Source: Klebsiella electrica
GTDB lineage: Bacteria; Pseudomonadota; Gammaproteobacteria; Enterobacterales; Enterobacteriaceae
Direction: 5' to 3'
Assembly (NCBI RefSeq): GCF_006711645.1
Contig: NZ_CP041247.1
Coordinates: 248,001 to 312,000 of the forward strand
DNA: 64,000 nt
The notes under the pieces were generated by a model. The model searched no databases, was not told the DNA's origin, and saw only the letters and a list, made by a program, of their open reading frames with translations. The position numbers and the translations under genes are program-made. Positions 8,914 through 17,847 of this stretch are shown here, piece by piece; position 1 is the stretch's first letter; the number at the start of each line of letters is the position of its first letter.

Positions 8914-9453
8914 TTATAGGTTCAGCGTGTGATAATCGCGACGCAGCAGGCCAAACAGCCAGTCATTATGCCAGCGTCCGTTCAGCCAGTAGCATTCGCG
9001 CAGCTCACCCTCCTGCAGGAAACCGGTTTTCTGCAGCAGATTTCGCGACGCTAAGTTTCCGGCGGTGACCGTGGCGGTCAGTCTACGCACGCCTCCGGTG
9101 CTGAAGGCAAAATCACAGAGCGCGCGCAGGGATTCATAACCATAGCCGCATCCCTGCGCGGTCGGAGTAAATAAAAAACCCACTTCGGCACAACCGCCTT
9201 CATGGTGCTGGTAGCCGGTCAGCCCCAGCGGTATGCGGGTTACCCTGTCGCGCACGACCAGGCTCAGCCACTGTTTTGCCCCTGGCGACCACGGTAAAAT
9301 ACGCGAATCGAAGGCCTCGCGTATTTCAGACAGCGGGCGTGAATCGGCGATATACAGCATCACCTGCGGATCTCTTTGCAGAGCGAGAAAAAAAGACCAG
9401 TCCTCCTGCTTCAGCTGTGAACAGTGCAGCCGTGGCGTAAGCAATTCGGTCAT
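8914..9453 (-). CDS. GNAT-family N-acetyltransferase (RimJ/RimL type)
   Basis: A 179-residue GNAT protein beginning MTELLTPRLHCSQLKQED, the usual opening of the RimJ/RimL subgroup (TxRLxLRxL). The acetyl-CoA loop is probably the GCGYGYESLRALCDFAF region near residue 105-120, followed by the NxxSRNLLQKTGF segment typical of this subgroup. It should transfer an acetyl group from acetyl-CoA to a protein N-terminus, amino acid or small amine; the acceptor is unknown. I chose the ATG at 9453 because AGGA lies upstream and the family N-terminus follows directly; an in-frame start at 9489 is less likely. Confidence 0.82.
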   Translation of the reverse strand: MTELLTPRLHCSQLKQEDWSFFLALQRDPQVMLYIADSRPLSEIREAFDSRILPWSPGAKQWLSLVVRDRVTRIPLGLTGYQHHEGGCAEVGFLFTPTAQGCGYGYESLRALCDFAFSTGGVRRLTATVTAGNLASRNLLQKTGFLQEGELRECYWLNGRWHNDWLFGLLRRDYHTLNL

Positions 9454-9521
9454 GAAAACAATTCCTGCGAAGTGAGATGCTATGACCATAGCAGGACATG
9501 AATGGTCGGAACAGCACCTGG

Positions 9522-11174
9522 TTATAAGGGTTCCCCGTACAGTCCTATCAGCCGACGCGCCACGCCGTTGGTCCAGCCGAAGCCATCCTGTAACGGATAT
9601 TCGCCGCCGCCGCCTTCGTGGGCCACCCCGCCGGCGATATGATACTTCTCAATCAGCTTATGGTGCTGCTTGTAAAAATGGTTCACCGTTTGCAGCCAGC
9701 TGTGGGCAATTTCGTCGCCGAGCGGGTCCTGGCCGTACAGTTTAAACCCCTGGATCGCCATCCACTGTAGCGGCGCCCAGCCGTTGGGCTTATCCCATTG
9801 TTCGCCGCTGTCATATTCGGTGGCCATGATGCCGCCGGGGGTCAGCAGACGAGCACGTACCGCATCGGCGAGCTGCTCTGCCTGTTGGTGCGTGGCCATG
9901 CCGACATACAGCGCGACGATGCTGGCGGCGGAGAAGAGCGCCTGCTGTTCGCGTCGCCAGTCGTAATCACGAAAACAGCCGCCCTCTTCATCCCATAAAT
10001 AGCGGTTTACCGCTGACCGGCGATCGCTGGCCTTCTGGCGAAAAGCCGCTTCCGTTTCCCGGTCGCCTTTCAGGCCGGAAAGATTGGCGATGGTGTTTTC
10101 CAGTTTGAATAAAAAGGCGTTTAAATCGATCGGAATAAACTGGGTGGTACGGATGCTCGCCAGCCGGGTGATATCACGCAGCCAGCGGCTGGAATAGTCC
10201 CAGCCGGAGGCCGCGCCGGCGCGCAGGTCCCGGTACACTTCGTTGGCCGGGCGGCCCGAGTGTCTTGCCGTTTCGACATCTTCCCGCCACGATTCATCCC
10301 GCGGCGTATCGCGGTCGTCCCAGTAGCGATTGAGTAACGAGCCGTCCGGCATACGTACCGTGTGGCGATAGGCCTGGTTGGGGATCAATGAGTCAGCGCC
10401 GTCCATCCAGAACTGGTACTCCAGCTTCAGATGATCGAGGTAGCGCCGCGCACCGCGCACGCCATCCTCCTCAAACAGCTCTACCATCAGGGCAAACACC
10501 GGTGGCTGCGAGCGGCTGAGATAGTAGGTGCGGTTGCCGTTGGGAATATGGCCGTAGGTCTCAATCATCCACGCGAAGTTGTCCGCCATACATTTCAGCA
10601 GGTCTTCGCGGCCGCTTTCCGCCAGCCCCAGCATCGTGAAGTAGGAGTCCCAGTAGTAGGTTTCGCTAAAGCGTCCGCCGGGCACGATATAGGACTGCGG
10701 CAGCGCCAGCAGCGATGACCAGGGAATATGATCCTGCGGCTCGCGGGTGAGAACGGGCCAGAGGTTATCGATATGCTCTTTCAGCGATAGCCGGGGATCG
10801 GACACGTAGTCGTCAGTGCGGTTGTCCGGCATCCAGAAGTGCTCTTCAACAAACTGGCGCAGGTCGAATCCTGGCTGGTGCTTCACCCGCCGGTAGTGGA
10901 TCAAGATATCCAGCGGATCCTGCTTTGGCGCGCAGTCGGGGAAGGTTTTGCTGTCGGCGAAGATCCGCGATTTCTGCACGTGGGTAAACAGTTCCAGATA
11001 GCGGTCGGCAGGCGTCAGAGCATCAGAGGCCGGCAGGCCTTCGATGATCTCCGGCTCCGGTTCGGCATCGAACATTTCATCCAGTTTTAACTCATACGGA
11101 TCGGCTTCATAGCACAGATCGCGCTCGATCTTCGGTTTATCGCCATTATCGTTGCGTAATATCTGGCTGGACAT
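9522..11174 (-). CDS. treF: Cytoplasmic trehalase
   Basis: TreF hydrolyses trehalose to two glucose molecules in the cytoplasm, mainly as cells recover from osmotic stress. The protein is 550 residues (E. coli TreF 549) and lacks a signal peptide, which separates it from periplasmic TreA. Both glycoside hydrolase 37 signatures are present: [14 protein letters not shown] from residue 165 and [13 protein letters not shown] near residue 455. The C-terminus has the glycine-rich [19 protein letters not shown] segment. The gene is preceded by a 247-bp region with no other gene. In E. coli treF lies between the same flanking blocks. Confidence 0.95.
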   Translation of the reverse strand: MSSQILRNDNGDKPKIERDLCYEADPYELKLDEMFDAEPEPEIIEGLPASDALTPADRYLELFTHVQKSRIFADSKTFPDCAPKQDPLDILIHYRRVKHQPGFDLRQFVEEHFWMPDNRTDDYVSDPRLSLKEHIDNLWPVLTREPQDHIPWSSLLALPQSYIVPGGRFSETYYWDSYFTMLGLAESGREDLLKCMADNFAWMIETYGHIPNGNRTYYLSRSQPPVFALMVELFEEDGVRGARRYLDHLKLEYQFWMDGADSLIPNQAYRHTVRMPDGSLLNRYWDDRDTPRDESWREDVETARHSGRPANEVYRDLRAGAASGWDYSSRWLRDITRLASIRTTQFIPIDLNAFLFKLENTIANLSGLKGDRETEAAFRQKASDRRSAVNRYLWDEEGGCFRDYDWRREQQALFSAASIVALYVGMATHQQAEQLADAVRARLLTPGGIMATEYDSGEQWDKPNGWAPLQWMAIQGFKLYGQDPLGDEIAHSWLQTVNHFYKQHHKLIEKYHIAGGVAHEGGGGEYPLQDGFGWTNGVARRLIGLYGEPL

Positions 11175-11346
11175 CGTGATATGGACCTCCGGATCGCGTC
11201 AGTTCAGGGCGCCGGGCCTCTCCCGGCCTGACTATTAAGCGTAGTCACTCGCTTCGGTGTCTGGAAATAAAAGTGTGCGTCAGGTCACGATTTTTAACGG
11301 TGCATTGACGTGCCAGGATTATTAATTTATTGATTTTTTAAAGTAA

Positions 11347-11381
11347 ATTGCCCCGAAGCAAAGAGAGAAATTCGGAGCAAT
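11347..11381 (-). terminator. Probable terminator of the Fe-type alcohol dehydrogenase gene
   Basis: ATTGCCCCGAA (11347-11357) pairs with TTCGGAGCAAT (11371-11381), with one mismatch in an 11-bp stem and a 13-base loop. It lies 40 bp after the dehydrogenase stop on the minus strand and is followed there by TTACTTT, a modest U-rich tail. Confidence 0.5.
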
Positions 11382-11421
11382 CGTTTTGCAACAAAATCTA
11401 ATACTGCCGGGTAGAGCGGCG

Positions 11422-12570
11422 TTACTCCCACGCCGCTTCCAGCATCTCCAGCAACTGCTCGCTATCCAGCGGCACCGGATTCGCTTTCATTGAGGAGGAG
11501 CTGCTGGCTGCCAGCGCCGCAGGCTCCAGGGCCTCGTGCGGCACGCCCAGTTCGCGCAGATTCCCCAGCCCGGCGCCGCGGCTCCATTCGCGCAGGCTAT
11601 CCCAGGCGGTCGCCGGCTCGACGTCAAGCCCGTCCGCCAGCCACTGGCGGACTTCAGCGAAGCGCCCGCGGATAGCCCTGTTGCTGACCTGTGACTCATT
11701 GAGCGCCAGGCCGTAAGGCAGCAGGCTGCCGCAGAGCGCGCCATGGGAAGCATTGCTCAGCCCCCCCAGCGGGCCAGCCAGTCCATGAATGACGCCAAGA
11801 CCGGCATTGGCCAGCGCCAGGCCGCCGCACAGACTGACCCAGGCCATCTCATCGCGGCTGTCCGGGCACTCTTTTTCCATCAGCGTGCGCAGCGCTTTGA
11901 TTCCCCGTGGAATAGCGGCCCGGCAAAGCGCATCGGTAAAAGGATTGGCGCGGGTACAGAGCCAGGGCTCAATGAGCTGGGTTATCGCGTCAAGGCCGGA
12001 GCCGAGCGTCACCGCGCGCGGAGCGTTGTCGGTCAGCGCCGGGTCGACGATGGCCAGGTCCGGCAGCATCCGATCGTCGCGCAGGCTGACTTTCCGCCGC
12101 TGCTGCGTGACGTTGATCACCGCATTTTTCGTCACTTCTGCCCCGGTACCGGCGGTGGTCGGGATGGCGACAAACGGCAGCGGATGCGCTTCGGGTATCC
12201 GGCCATTGCCCACCACTTCCAGATAGTCAACGATCGGCCCCGATGCCGGCACCAGCGCGGCGATAGCCTTGCCGGCATCGATAACGGCGCCGCCGCCAAG
12301 GCTCAGGACGGCGTCGATGGCATGCTCGCGCGCCAGACGCACCCCCTGCTCAATATCTTCCAGCGTCGGTTCATGGGCAACGGCGAGTGTGACGACCGCC
12401 AGATGATGCGCGCGCAGTTCGGCCAGCAACAATGCGGCCCGTTGCGGGCTGGCGCCGTGGACCAGCAGCACTTTCGCGGCGCGCTGGGCCAGCCAAGGGG
12501 CGGCGCTCCCGGCAAGACCCCGGCCAAAACGGATGTTGCCCGGAGTGAAAACAGTAAACGGAGTCAGCAT
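11422..12570 (-). CDS. Iron-containing alcohol dehydrogenase family protein
   Basis: A 382-residue group III (Fe-type) alcohol dehydrogenase. The NAD(P)-binding GGGAVIDAGKA is at about residues 92-102, followed by the PTTAGTGAEVT motif at 137-147. In the FucO-type metal site I can place Asp194 (GLDAITQ), His262 (HGLAGPLG) and His276 (SNASHGALC). The second ligand, usually His four residues after the Asp, is Gln198 here. Many relatives with DA-x-TQ exist, so the enzyme may bind metal differently or reduce a distinct aldehyde or ketone. The substrate is unknown. It is divergent from the GST gene and lies upstream of treF. Confidence 0.85.
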   Translation of the reverse strand: MLTPFTVFTPGNIRFGRGLAGSAAPWLAQRAAKVLLVHGASPQRAALLLAELRAHHLAVVTLAVAHEPTLEDIEQGVRLAREHAIDAVLSLGGGAVIDAGKAIAALVPASGPIVDYLEVVGNGRIPEAHPLPFVAIPTTAGTGAEVTKNAVINVTQQRRKVSLRDDRMLPDLAIVDPALTDNAPRAVTLGSGLDAITQLIEPWLCTRANPFTDALCRAAIPRGIKALRTLMEKECPDSRDEMAWVSLCGGLALANAGLGVIHGLAGPLGGLSNASHGALCGSLLPYGLALNESQVSNRAIRGRFAEVRQWLADGLDVEPATAWDSLREWSRGAGLGNLRELGVPHEALEPAALAASSSSSMKANPVPLDSEQLLEMLEAAWE

Positions 12571-12692
12571 GGCGGGTTCCCTGTGTCAGCAAAAAAGGCT
12601 GCAATCAACTATACACATTATCCGGCAGGCTGCCTCTTTGTCGCCGGATAGAGTAGGGTGGAAGTCACGTTCCTTCGCTTAAGGATGTCACG

Positions 12693-13316
12693 ATGCTAAA
12701 AATACTGGGCAAACGCTCATCAATTAACGTGCGTAAAGTGTTATGGACCTGCGATGAAGTCGGTCTGACTTATCAGCAGGAGGATTACGGCAGCGGTTTC
12801 CAGCCGGTCGATACCGCCGAATTTCGTGCCCTGAACCCAAACGCCCTGGTGCCGGTGCTGCTGGACGATGATTTCGTGCTGTGGGAGTCAAACAGCATCT
12901 GCCGCTATTTGACGCGTAAAGCCGGGCGTGAGGATTTGCTACCGTTTACGCCACAGGGCGCAGCGGATATCGAGCGCTGGATGGACTGGCAGGCCACGGA
13001 GTTTAACAATGCCTGGCGCTATGCTTTTATGGGCCTGGTGCGCAAAGATCCGCGTTTTCAGGACCCGGCGGCGATGAAGGAGAGTATTGCCGCCTGGACC
13101 CGCTGCGTACAGATCGTGGAATCACAGCTGCAACGTACCGGCGCATGGATAGCCGGCCCGCAGTTTACGCTGGCGGATATCGTCCTGGGTCTGTCGGTGC
13201 ACCGCTGGAAAATGACGCCGTTTGCCCATCCGGAGCTGCCGGCGGTTGAGCGCTGGTACCGGACGCTCAATCAGCGACCGGCGTTTATGCGTCATGGCAA
13301 TAATGGTACCGCCTGA
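12693..13316 (+). CDS. Glutathione S-transferase family protein
   Basis: A 207-residue GST with an N-terminal thioredoxin-like domain (residues 1-80) and an all-helical C-terminal domain (about 88-200). The start MLKILGKRSSINVRKVLW carries the Ser-rich active-site turn of beta/theta-like bacterial GSTs. The glutathione-contacting segments NALVPVLLDDD and WESNSICRYL (around residues 50-72) are clear. It should conjugate or reduce electrophiles with glutathione in the cytoplasm; the physiological substrate is unknown. AAGGATG precedes the ATG. Glutathione reductase (gor) lies 0.5 kb downstream on the other strand. Confidence 0.85.
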   Translation: MLKILGKRSSINVRKVLWTCDEVGLTYQQEDYGSGFQPVDTAEFRALNPNALVPVLLDDDFVLWESNSICRYLTRKAGREDLLPFTPQGAADIERWMDWQATEFNNAWRYAFMGLVRKDPRFQDPAAMKESIAAWTRCVQIVESQLQRTGAWIAGPQFTLADIVLGLSVHRWKMTPFAHPELPAVERWYRTLNQRPAFMRHGNNGTA

Positions 13317-13457
13317 GGGCGAAGGTAAAGATGGCCGGACGGGCGTCATTGCGCGGATGATTTCAGCCTGTTCGCTTTGCAATGATCGTTGACAGCCGCT
13401 ACGATCCCGGCGTCTTTAATTCCCCTCATTGGTTTCAGTACCACAGGAAGGTATGGT

Positions 13458-13803
13458 TTGAACAGGCAGTTGAGCCCTGTGCTATTGGCGTCTCTGCTGC
13501 TTGTAGGATGCTCCGGAACACTCTCGCAAATGAGCGCCCCCTCTGAGGCGACTGCGCTGGTCGGGCGGAGTTTCACTGCTACGGCGTGACCGACGCCAAA
13601 AACCGCTATCCCATCACGGCGGATACGCTCGGCGGGCAAAAAATCACCTACCAGGTGGGCTATATCGGTTTTGATAAGGCGAATCAGAATGCGGTGGTGG
13701 TACTGCAAAACAGCTTTAACTGGAGTAACTACATCGGGCACGCGATTTTGCAACACCAGGGCGCGAAATCGACCTGGACGGCAGGCGATGAGCGCATAAA
13801 AAA
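13458..13803 (+). pseudogene. Small lipoprotein gene broken by a one-base frameshift
   Basis: A TTG start at 13458 has AGGAAGG upstream and encodes NRQLSPVLLASLLLVGC, a lipoprotein signal with lipobox LVGC (Cys at about residue 18). The frame stops at 13587-13589. The next frame continues without a break as AEFHCYGVTDAKNRYPI... to about 13795. Adding one G to the GGG run at 13563-13565 joins the two halves (ALVGAEFHCYGV), so a single-base loss is the simplest explanation. The second frame has no stop before the gor terminator, while a TAA in the first frame sits at 13797, so a second indel is possible. I do not recognise the family. It could also be a sequencing error. Confidence 0.6.
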
Positions 13804-13823
13804 GCCCCGTGAGAACACGGGGC
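13798..13823 (-). terminator. Intrinsic terminator of gor
   Basis: GCCCCGTG (13804-13811) pairs with CACGGGGC (13816-13823) around a 4-base loop. On the minus strand it is followed by six T residues (complement of 13798-13803), and it lies 9 bp after the gor stop codon. Confidence 0.9.
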
Positions 13824-13831
13824 CGAAGAGA

Positions 13832-15184
13832 TTAACGCATGGTCACGAACTCTTCCGCAGCGGTCGGGTGAATCGCCACGGTATTGTCGAAGTCCTTCTT
13901 GGTCGCGCCCATTTTCAGCGCTACCGCAAAGCCCTGCAGCATTTCATCCATGCCGAAGCCGATGCCGTGAATACCGACAATTTTTTCTTCAGGACCGACG
14001 CATACCAGCTTCATGCGGCACGGCTGGCGGTGCGAGGTGACGGCGGTATACATCGCGGTAAAGGCCGATTTATACACCTTCACGGCGTCATCGCCATACT
14101 GCTCGCGCGCCTGCGGCTCGGTTAAACCAACGGTGCCGATCGGCGGATGGCTGAAGACCACGGTCGGGATATTACTGTAATCCAGATGCTCTTGCGGCTT
14201 GTTGTTGAACAGGCGTTCGGACAACCGGCGACCCGCGGCTACCGCCACCGGCGTCAGCTCCACCGCCCCGGTGTTATCGCCCACGGCGTAGATCCCTGGT
14301 ACGTTGGTGTTCTGAAATTTATCCACCACGATATAGCCTTTGTCGTTGGTTTTTACGCCAGCGGCTGCGAGGTTGAAATTATCGGTCTCCGGCTCACGAC
14401 CAATGGCCCAGATCAGGCAATCCACGGTCTGACTCCGGCCATCTTCCAGCTGTAGCGTCAGGCTGCCGTCCGCGTTTTTCACCACCGCCTGCGGGATGGC
14501 GTGCGTGTGCAGCTGCGGCCCCTCGGTGTTCATCACTTCCACCAGGGTATCGACGATCAGCGGATCGAAGCTGCGCAGCGGCGCATGTTTACGCACGAAC
14601 AGGTGCGTTTCGGCGCCGAGGCCGTTAATCACGCCCGCCAGCTCAACGGCAATATAGCCCGCGCCCACCACGGCGACGCGCTTCGGCAGAGCCGGTAGCT
14701 CAAAGAAGCCGTTGGAGTCGATGCCGTACTCAGCACCCGGAACAGACGGATGGCTCGGGCGGCCGCCGGTGGCGATCAGAATATGATCGGCGGTGATCGT
14801 TTCGCCATTCACTTCCACGGTGTTGGCATCCACAAAACGGGCGAAGCCTTTGATGACATCCACCTTGTTTTTGCCTAATACGTTGTCGTAGGAGGTGTGG
14901 ATCCGGTCGATATATGCGCTGCGGCTGGCCACAAGTTTGTCCCAGTCGAAGTGGTTAATGGTGGTATCGAAACCGTAGTCCGGGCCATACAGATGGATAG
15001 CTTCGCGGATTTGCGCCGCATGCCACATGATTTTCTTCGGCACGCAGCCGACGTTGACGCAGGTGCCGCCGAGATCTTTAGCTTCAATCAGCGCGCACTT
15101 CTGGCCATACATTGCCGCACGGTTGATGGAGGCGATGCCGCCGCTGCCGCCGCCGATAGCGATGTAATCATAATGTTTGCTCAT
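13832..15184 (-). CDS. gor: Glutathione-disulfide reductase
   Basis: Gor reduces oxidised glutathione with NADPH and FAD in the cytoplasm, maintaining the thiol pool. The protein is 450 residues, the E. coli length. The FAD site [13 protein letters not shown] is at residues 11-23, and the redox-active disulfide is [13 protein letters not shown] (Cys42 and Cys47). The NADPH-binding [11 protein letters not shown] lies near residue 175. The C-terminus [12 protein letters not shown] supplies the catalytic His of the partner subunit. It stands alone, with its own terminator directly downstream, between the broken lipoprotein gene and rlmJ. Confidence 0.97.
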   Translation of the reverse strand: MSKHYDYIAIGGGSGGIASINRAAMYGQKCALIEAKDLGGTCVNVGCVPKKIMWHAAQIREAIHLYGPDYGFDTTINHFDWDKLVASRSAYIDRIHTSYDNVLGKNKVDVIKGFARFVDANTVEVNGETITADHILIATGGRPSHPSVPGAEYGIDSNGFFELPALPKRVAVVGAGYIAVELAGVINGLGAETHLFVRKHAPLRSFDPLIVDTLVEVMNTEGPQLHTHAIPQAVVKNADGSLTLQLEDGRSQTVDCLIWAIGREPETDNFNLAAAGVKTNDKGYIVVDKFQNTNVPGIYAVGDNTGAVELTPVAVAAGRRLSERLFNNKPQEHLDYSNIPTVVFSHPPIGTVGLTEPQAREQYGDDAVKVYKSAFTAMYTAVTSHRQPCRMKLVCVGPEEKIVGIHGIGFGMDEMLQGFAVALKMGATKKDFDNTVAIHPTAAEEFVTMR

Positions 15185-15281
15185 AGCCTGTATCCTTAGA
15201 AGACCTATCCTGGTAGGCCCTTAATCGTTAAATGACCGCGATTGTAGCGCGAGGCGTAAAAGGTTCCACCGATGGCTGTGA

Positions 15282-16124
15282 TTACTCCGGTACGATCCAG
15301 CCGACGGTGGCGTGTCCGATGCCGGTCGGCGAAAGCTTCTTATGCAGCCACGGCAGAACGTTGTTCATCTGCTGTTCCAGCTTCCACGGTGGGTTAATGA
15401 CGATCATCCCGGAAGCGGTCATGCCGCGCTGGTCGCTGTCCGGACGCACGGCAAGTTCAATCTGCATGATTTTGCGAATGCCCGTCGCTTCCAGATCTTT
15501 GATCATGCGCTTAATCTGCGCGCGCAGTACCACCGGATACCACAGCGCGTAGGTGCCGGTGGCAAAGCGTTTGTAGCCTTCGTGGATACCGGTCACGACC
15601 GCCTGGTAGTCGCTTTTAATCTCGTACGGCGGATCGATAAGAATCAGGCCGCGACGGGACACCGGCGGCAGCTTAGCCTTCAGCTGCTGATAACCATCGG
15701 ACTTTTCCACGCGCGCGCGCGCGTCTTTCTGGAATTCTGAGCGCAGCAGCGGGAAATCGCTCGGGTGCAGCTCGGTCAGCTGCAGGCTGTCCTGCTCGCG
15801 CAGCAGCTGGCGGGCGATCAGCGGAGAGCCCGGGTAGTATCGCAACTGGCCGCTACGGTTGAAATGCTGGATGACGGAAATGTAGGCTGCCATCTCGGCC
15901 GGCAGGTCGTCCTGCTGCCAGATACGGGAAATGCCTTCCAGGTATTCACCCGTACGCTCGGCGTGCTCGCCGCTCAGCTGATAGCGGCCCGCGCCGGCGT
16001 GAGTGTCCAGATAGAGAAACGGTTTTTCTTTCTCTTTCAGCGATTCAATGATTAGACTCTGAACGGTGTGTTTAAGGACGTCGGCGTGGTTGCCTGCGTG
16101 AAAGCTGTGGCGATAACTGAGCAT
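15282..16124 (-). CDS. rlmJ: 23S rRNA (adenine2030-N6)-methyltransferase RlmJ
   Basis: RlmJ methylates A2030 of 23S rRNA using S-adenosylmethionine. The protein is 280 residues, the E. coli length, and starts MLSYRHSFHAGNHADVLKH. The SAM-binding region YLDTHAGAGRY follows at about residues 38-48, and the catalytic N6-methyltransferase motif is DPPYE at about residue 164. The ATG at 16124 gives the family N-terminus; the longer in-frame start at 16238 would add 38 residues with no family support. It is divergent from the acid phosphatase gene. Confidence 0.95.
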   Translation of the reverse strand: MLSYRHSFHAGNHADVLKHTVQSLIIESLKEKEKPFLYLDTHAGAGRYQLSGEHAERTGEYLEGISRIWQQDDLPAEMAAYISVIQHFNRSGQLRYYPGSPLIARQLLREQDSLQLTELHPSDFPLLRSEFQKDARARVEKSDGYQQLKAKLPPVSRRGLILIDPPYEIKSDYQAVVTGIHEGYKRFATGTYALWYPVVLRAQIKRMIKDLEATGIRKIMQIELAVRPDSDQRGMTASGMIVINPPWKLEQQMNNVLPWLHKKLSPTGIGHATVGWIVPE

Positions 16125-16317
16125 GGATGCAGAGATTCCGGGAATTAAACAAGATGACCGATAGTTTACCGCAGATCCGTGCAGATTACCGCTGTAGCGC
16201 CGAGCTGTTTCAATGAGGTCAAAAGCGTTGCAAAACATGACCGTGTCATAAAAACGTCAAATATCAGCGCTAGCGTCGCGTGAAGACAAGGTAATTGTTT
16301 GAATAAAAGGAAAAATA

Positions 16318-17589
16318 ATGAAACTGCAAATAACACTCCTGACCCCGGCGTTAATCCTGGCGCTGCCGGCTCTGGCGAAAGAGGTTCCGCTGAATCAGGC
16401 GGCGGCGATCGCGGCCAGCGTGACGCCCGCGGCGGCCAGCCCGGCGTTTGACGGTCTCGAAGGTCAGGCGCTGGCGCAGCTGCGCGCTGCGCTGAAGGGC
16501 GATGCCGCCACGCTCACCCGCGGTCAGCTCGCCCATGCGAAACAGAGCAAAACCCAGGCGGATAAGGCCTGGCTGAAGGCCAGCGGCTATGACTTCCAGG
16601 AGAAAGCGAATCAGCAGGCGGGCATCGCGCTGCTTGGCGCCTTCAGCAAGCTCCCGGATTCGGTGGTGAAGGATAACCTGGCGACGGTGACCGCGATTAA
16701 CCGCGATGCGACGCAGGCTACCCGCCATCAGGCGCTGGCGGATGCGGAGGGGATTAGCTATCTCTATTTCCTCAGCGATGCGCTGGGCCCGCGGCTCGGC
16801 AAAGCGTTCCTCACGGCCTACGACAAAGGTGAGCTGGGGAAAGCCGCGGCGCTGATTAAGGCCAGTGAAGTCAGCACCGGGGCGGCGAAAAAGCATTTTA
16901 ACAACCCGCGTCCGTTTCTGATTCAGGGCAATACCATTCATCTGGTGCCGGACGATGTGGTTATCAAGGACAACCAGCCTTACACCGCCGACGGCGGTTC
17001 CTTCCCCAGCGGACACACCAACACCGGCTACACCGATGCGCTGCTGATGGCGGAAATGATCCCGGAACGCTTTGATGCGCTGGTCACCCGCGGCGCGCGC
17101 TACGGCTATTCCCGCATCGTGCTTGGCGTTCACTACCCGCTGGATGTCATGGGATCACGGATGGTGGCGCAGCGCAACGTCGCGCATTACCTCAACGACG
17201 CGAAGTACCGTGCGCTGTTTAATGAGGCGCGCGATCAGCTGCGCGCCGCGCTGGAAAAAGAGTGCGGTACCTCGCTGGCGGAATGCGCGAAGCCGGCCGG
17301 AAAAGACGACCCGTATCGCGATCCGGCGATGCGCGATTTCTACCGTTTCACGATGACCTATGACCTGCCGCAGCAGAAGGGCGAGAAGCAGAGCCTGAAA
17401 GTGCCGGAAGGGGCGGAAGTCCTGCTGGAAACCGCGCTGCCTCATCTGTCCGCCGCCCAGCGCCGGGCGCTGCTGGTGAAAACCGCGCTGCCGGCAGGCT
17501 ATCCGCTGTCGGGCGAGACCGCCGACCAGCAGTTCTGGCAGCGTGTGAATCTGTCTGCGGCCTGGCAGATGGCGCAGAAAACGCGCTAA
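16318..17589 (+). CDS. PAP2-type class A nonspecific acid phosphatase
   Basis: A 423-residue secreted phosphatase. The signal peptide MKLQITLLTPALILALPALA ends in an ALA cleavage motif, so the enzyme should be periplasmic. The three-part PAP2/class A signature is complete: KKHFNNPRP (KX6RP), FPSGHTN (PSGH) and SRIVLGVHYPLD (SRX5HXXXD), roughly at residues 196-280. The active-site His residues are thus present. It is longer than classical PhoC/PhoN (about 250 residues), having extra sequence on both sides. It should release phosphate from organic phosphomonoesters. AAAGGAAAAATA precedes the start. Confidence 0.88.
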   Translation: MKLQITLLTPALILALPALAKEVPLNQAAAIAASVTPAAASPAFDGLEGQALAQLRAALKGDAATLTRGQLAHAKQSKTQADKAWLKASGYDFQEKANQQAGIALLGAFSKLPDSVVKDNLATVTAINRDATQATRHQALADAEGISYLYFLSDALGPRLGKAFLTAYDKGELGKAAALIKASEVSTGAAKKHFNNPRPFLIQGNTIHLVPDDVVIKDNQPYTADGGSFPSGHTNTGYTDALLMAEMIPERFDALVTRGARYGYSRIVLGVHYPLDVMGSRMVAQRNVAHYLNDAKYRALFNEARDQLRAALEKECGTSLAECAKPAGKDDPYRDPAMRDFYRFTMTYDLPQQKGEKQSLKVPEGAEVLLETALPHLSAAQRRALLVKTALPAGYPLSGETADQQFWQRVNLSAAWQMAQKTR

Positions 17590-17756
17590 TGGCACCCGTC
17601 GCGTAAATCCTTCGCGTTGCAGGAAGGCGTCGCCATCGCCCCTGCAATGCGTCATATGCGGCGTCGCCCCTGCCTGCGGGGCGCCTGGCGTCTCCTTCGG
17701 CCGATGCCCGGCAAATGCTTATTGCAGCAATACCCGGCACCTGGCACGGTGTGACA

Positions 17757-17785
17757 TTGAAATTCCCGTTACGATCCCCCATTCT
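17757..17785 (+). promoter_or_regulatory. Predicted sigma-32 heat-shock promoter of prlC
   Basis: TTGAAA (17757-17762) is followed after 14 bp by CCCCAT (17777-17782) within CCCCCATTCT. This closely fits the RpoH consensus CTTGAAA-N13-15-CCCCATnT. It is 62 bp upstream of the prlC start, and E. coli prlC is a known heat-shock gene. RpoH itself is encoded at 53195-54049 of this window. Confidence 0.8.
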
Positions 17786-17847
17786 AGATCTCATGCTAAA
17801 GCGCCAGACCGCGCGCTTCATTCACCCTTTTCAACAGGACTGCGCAT

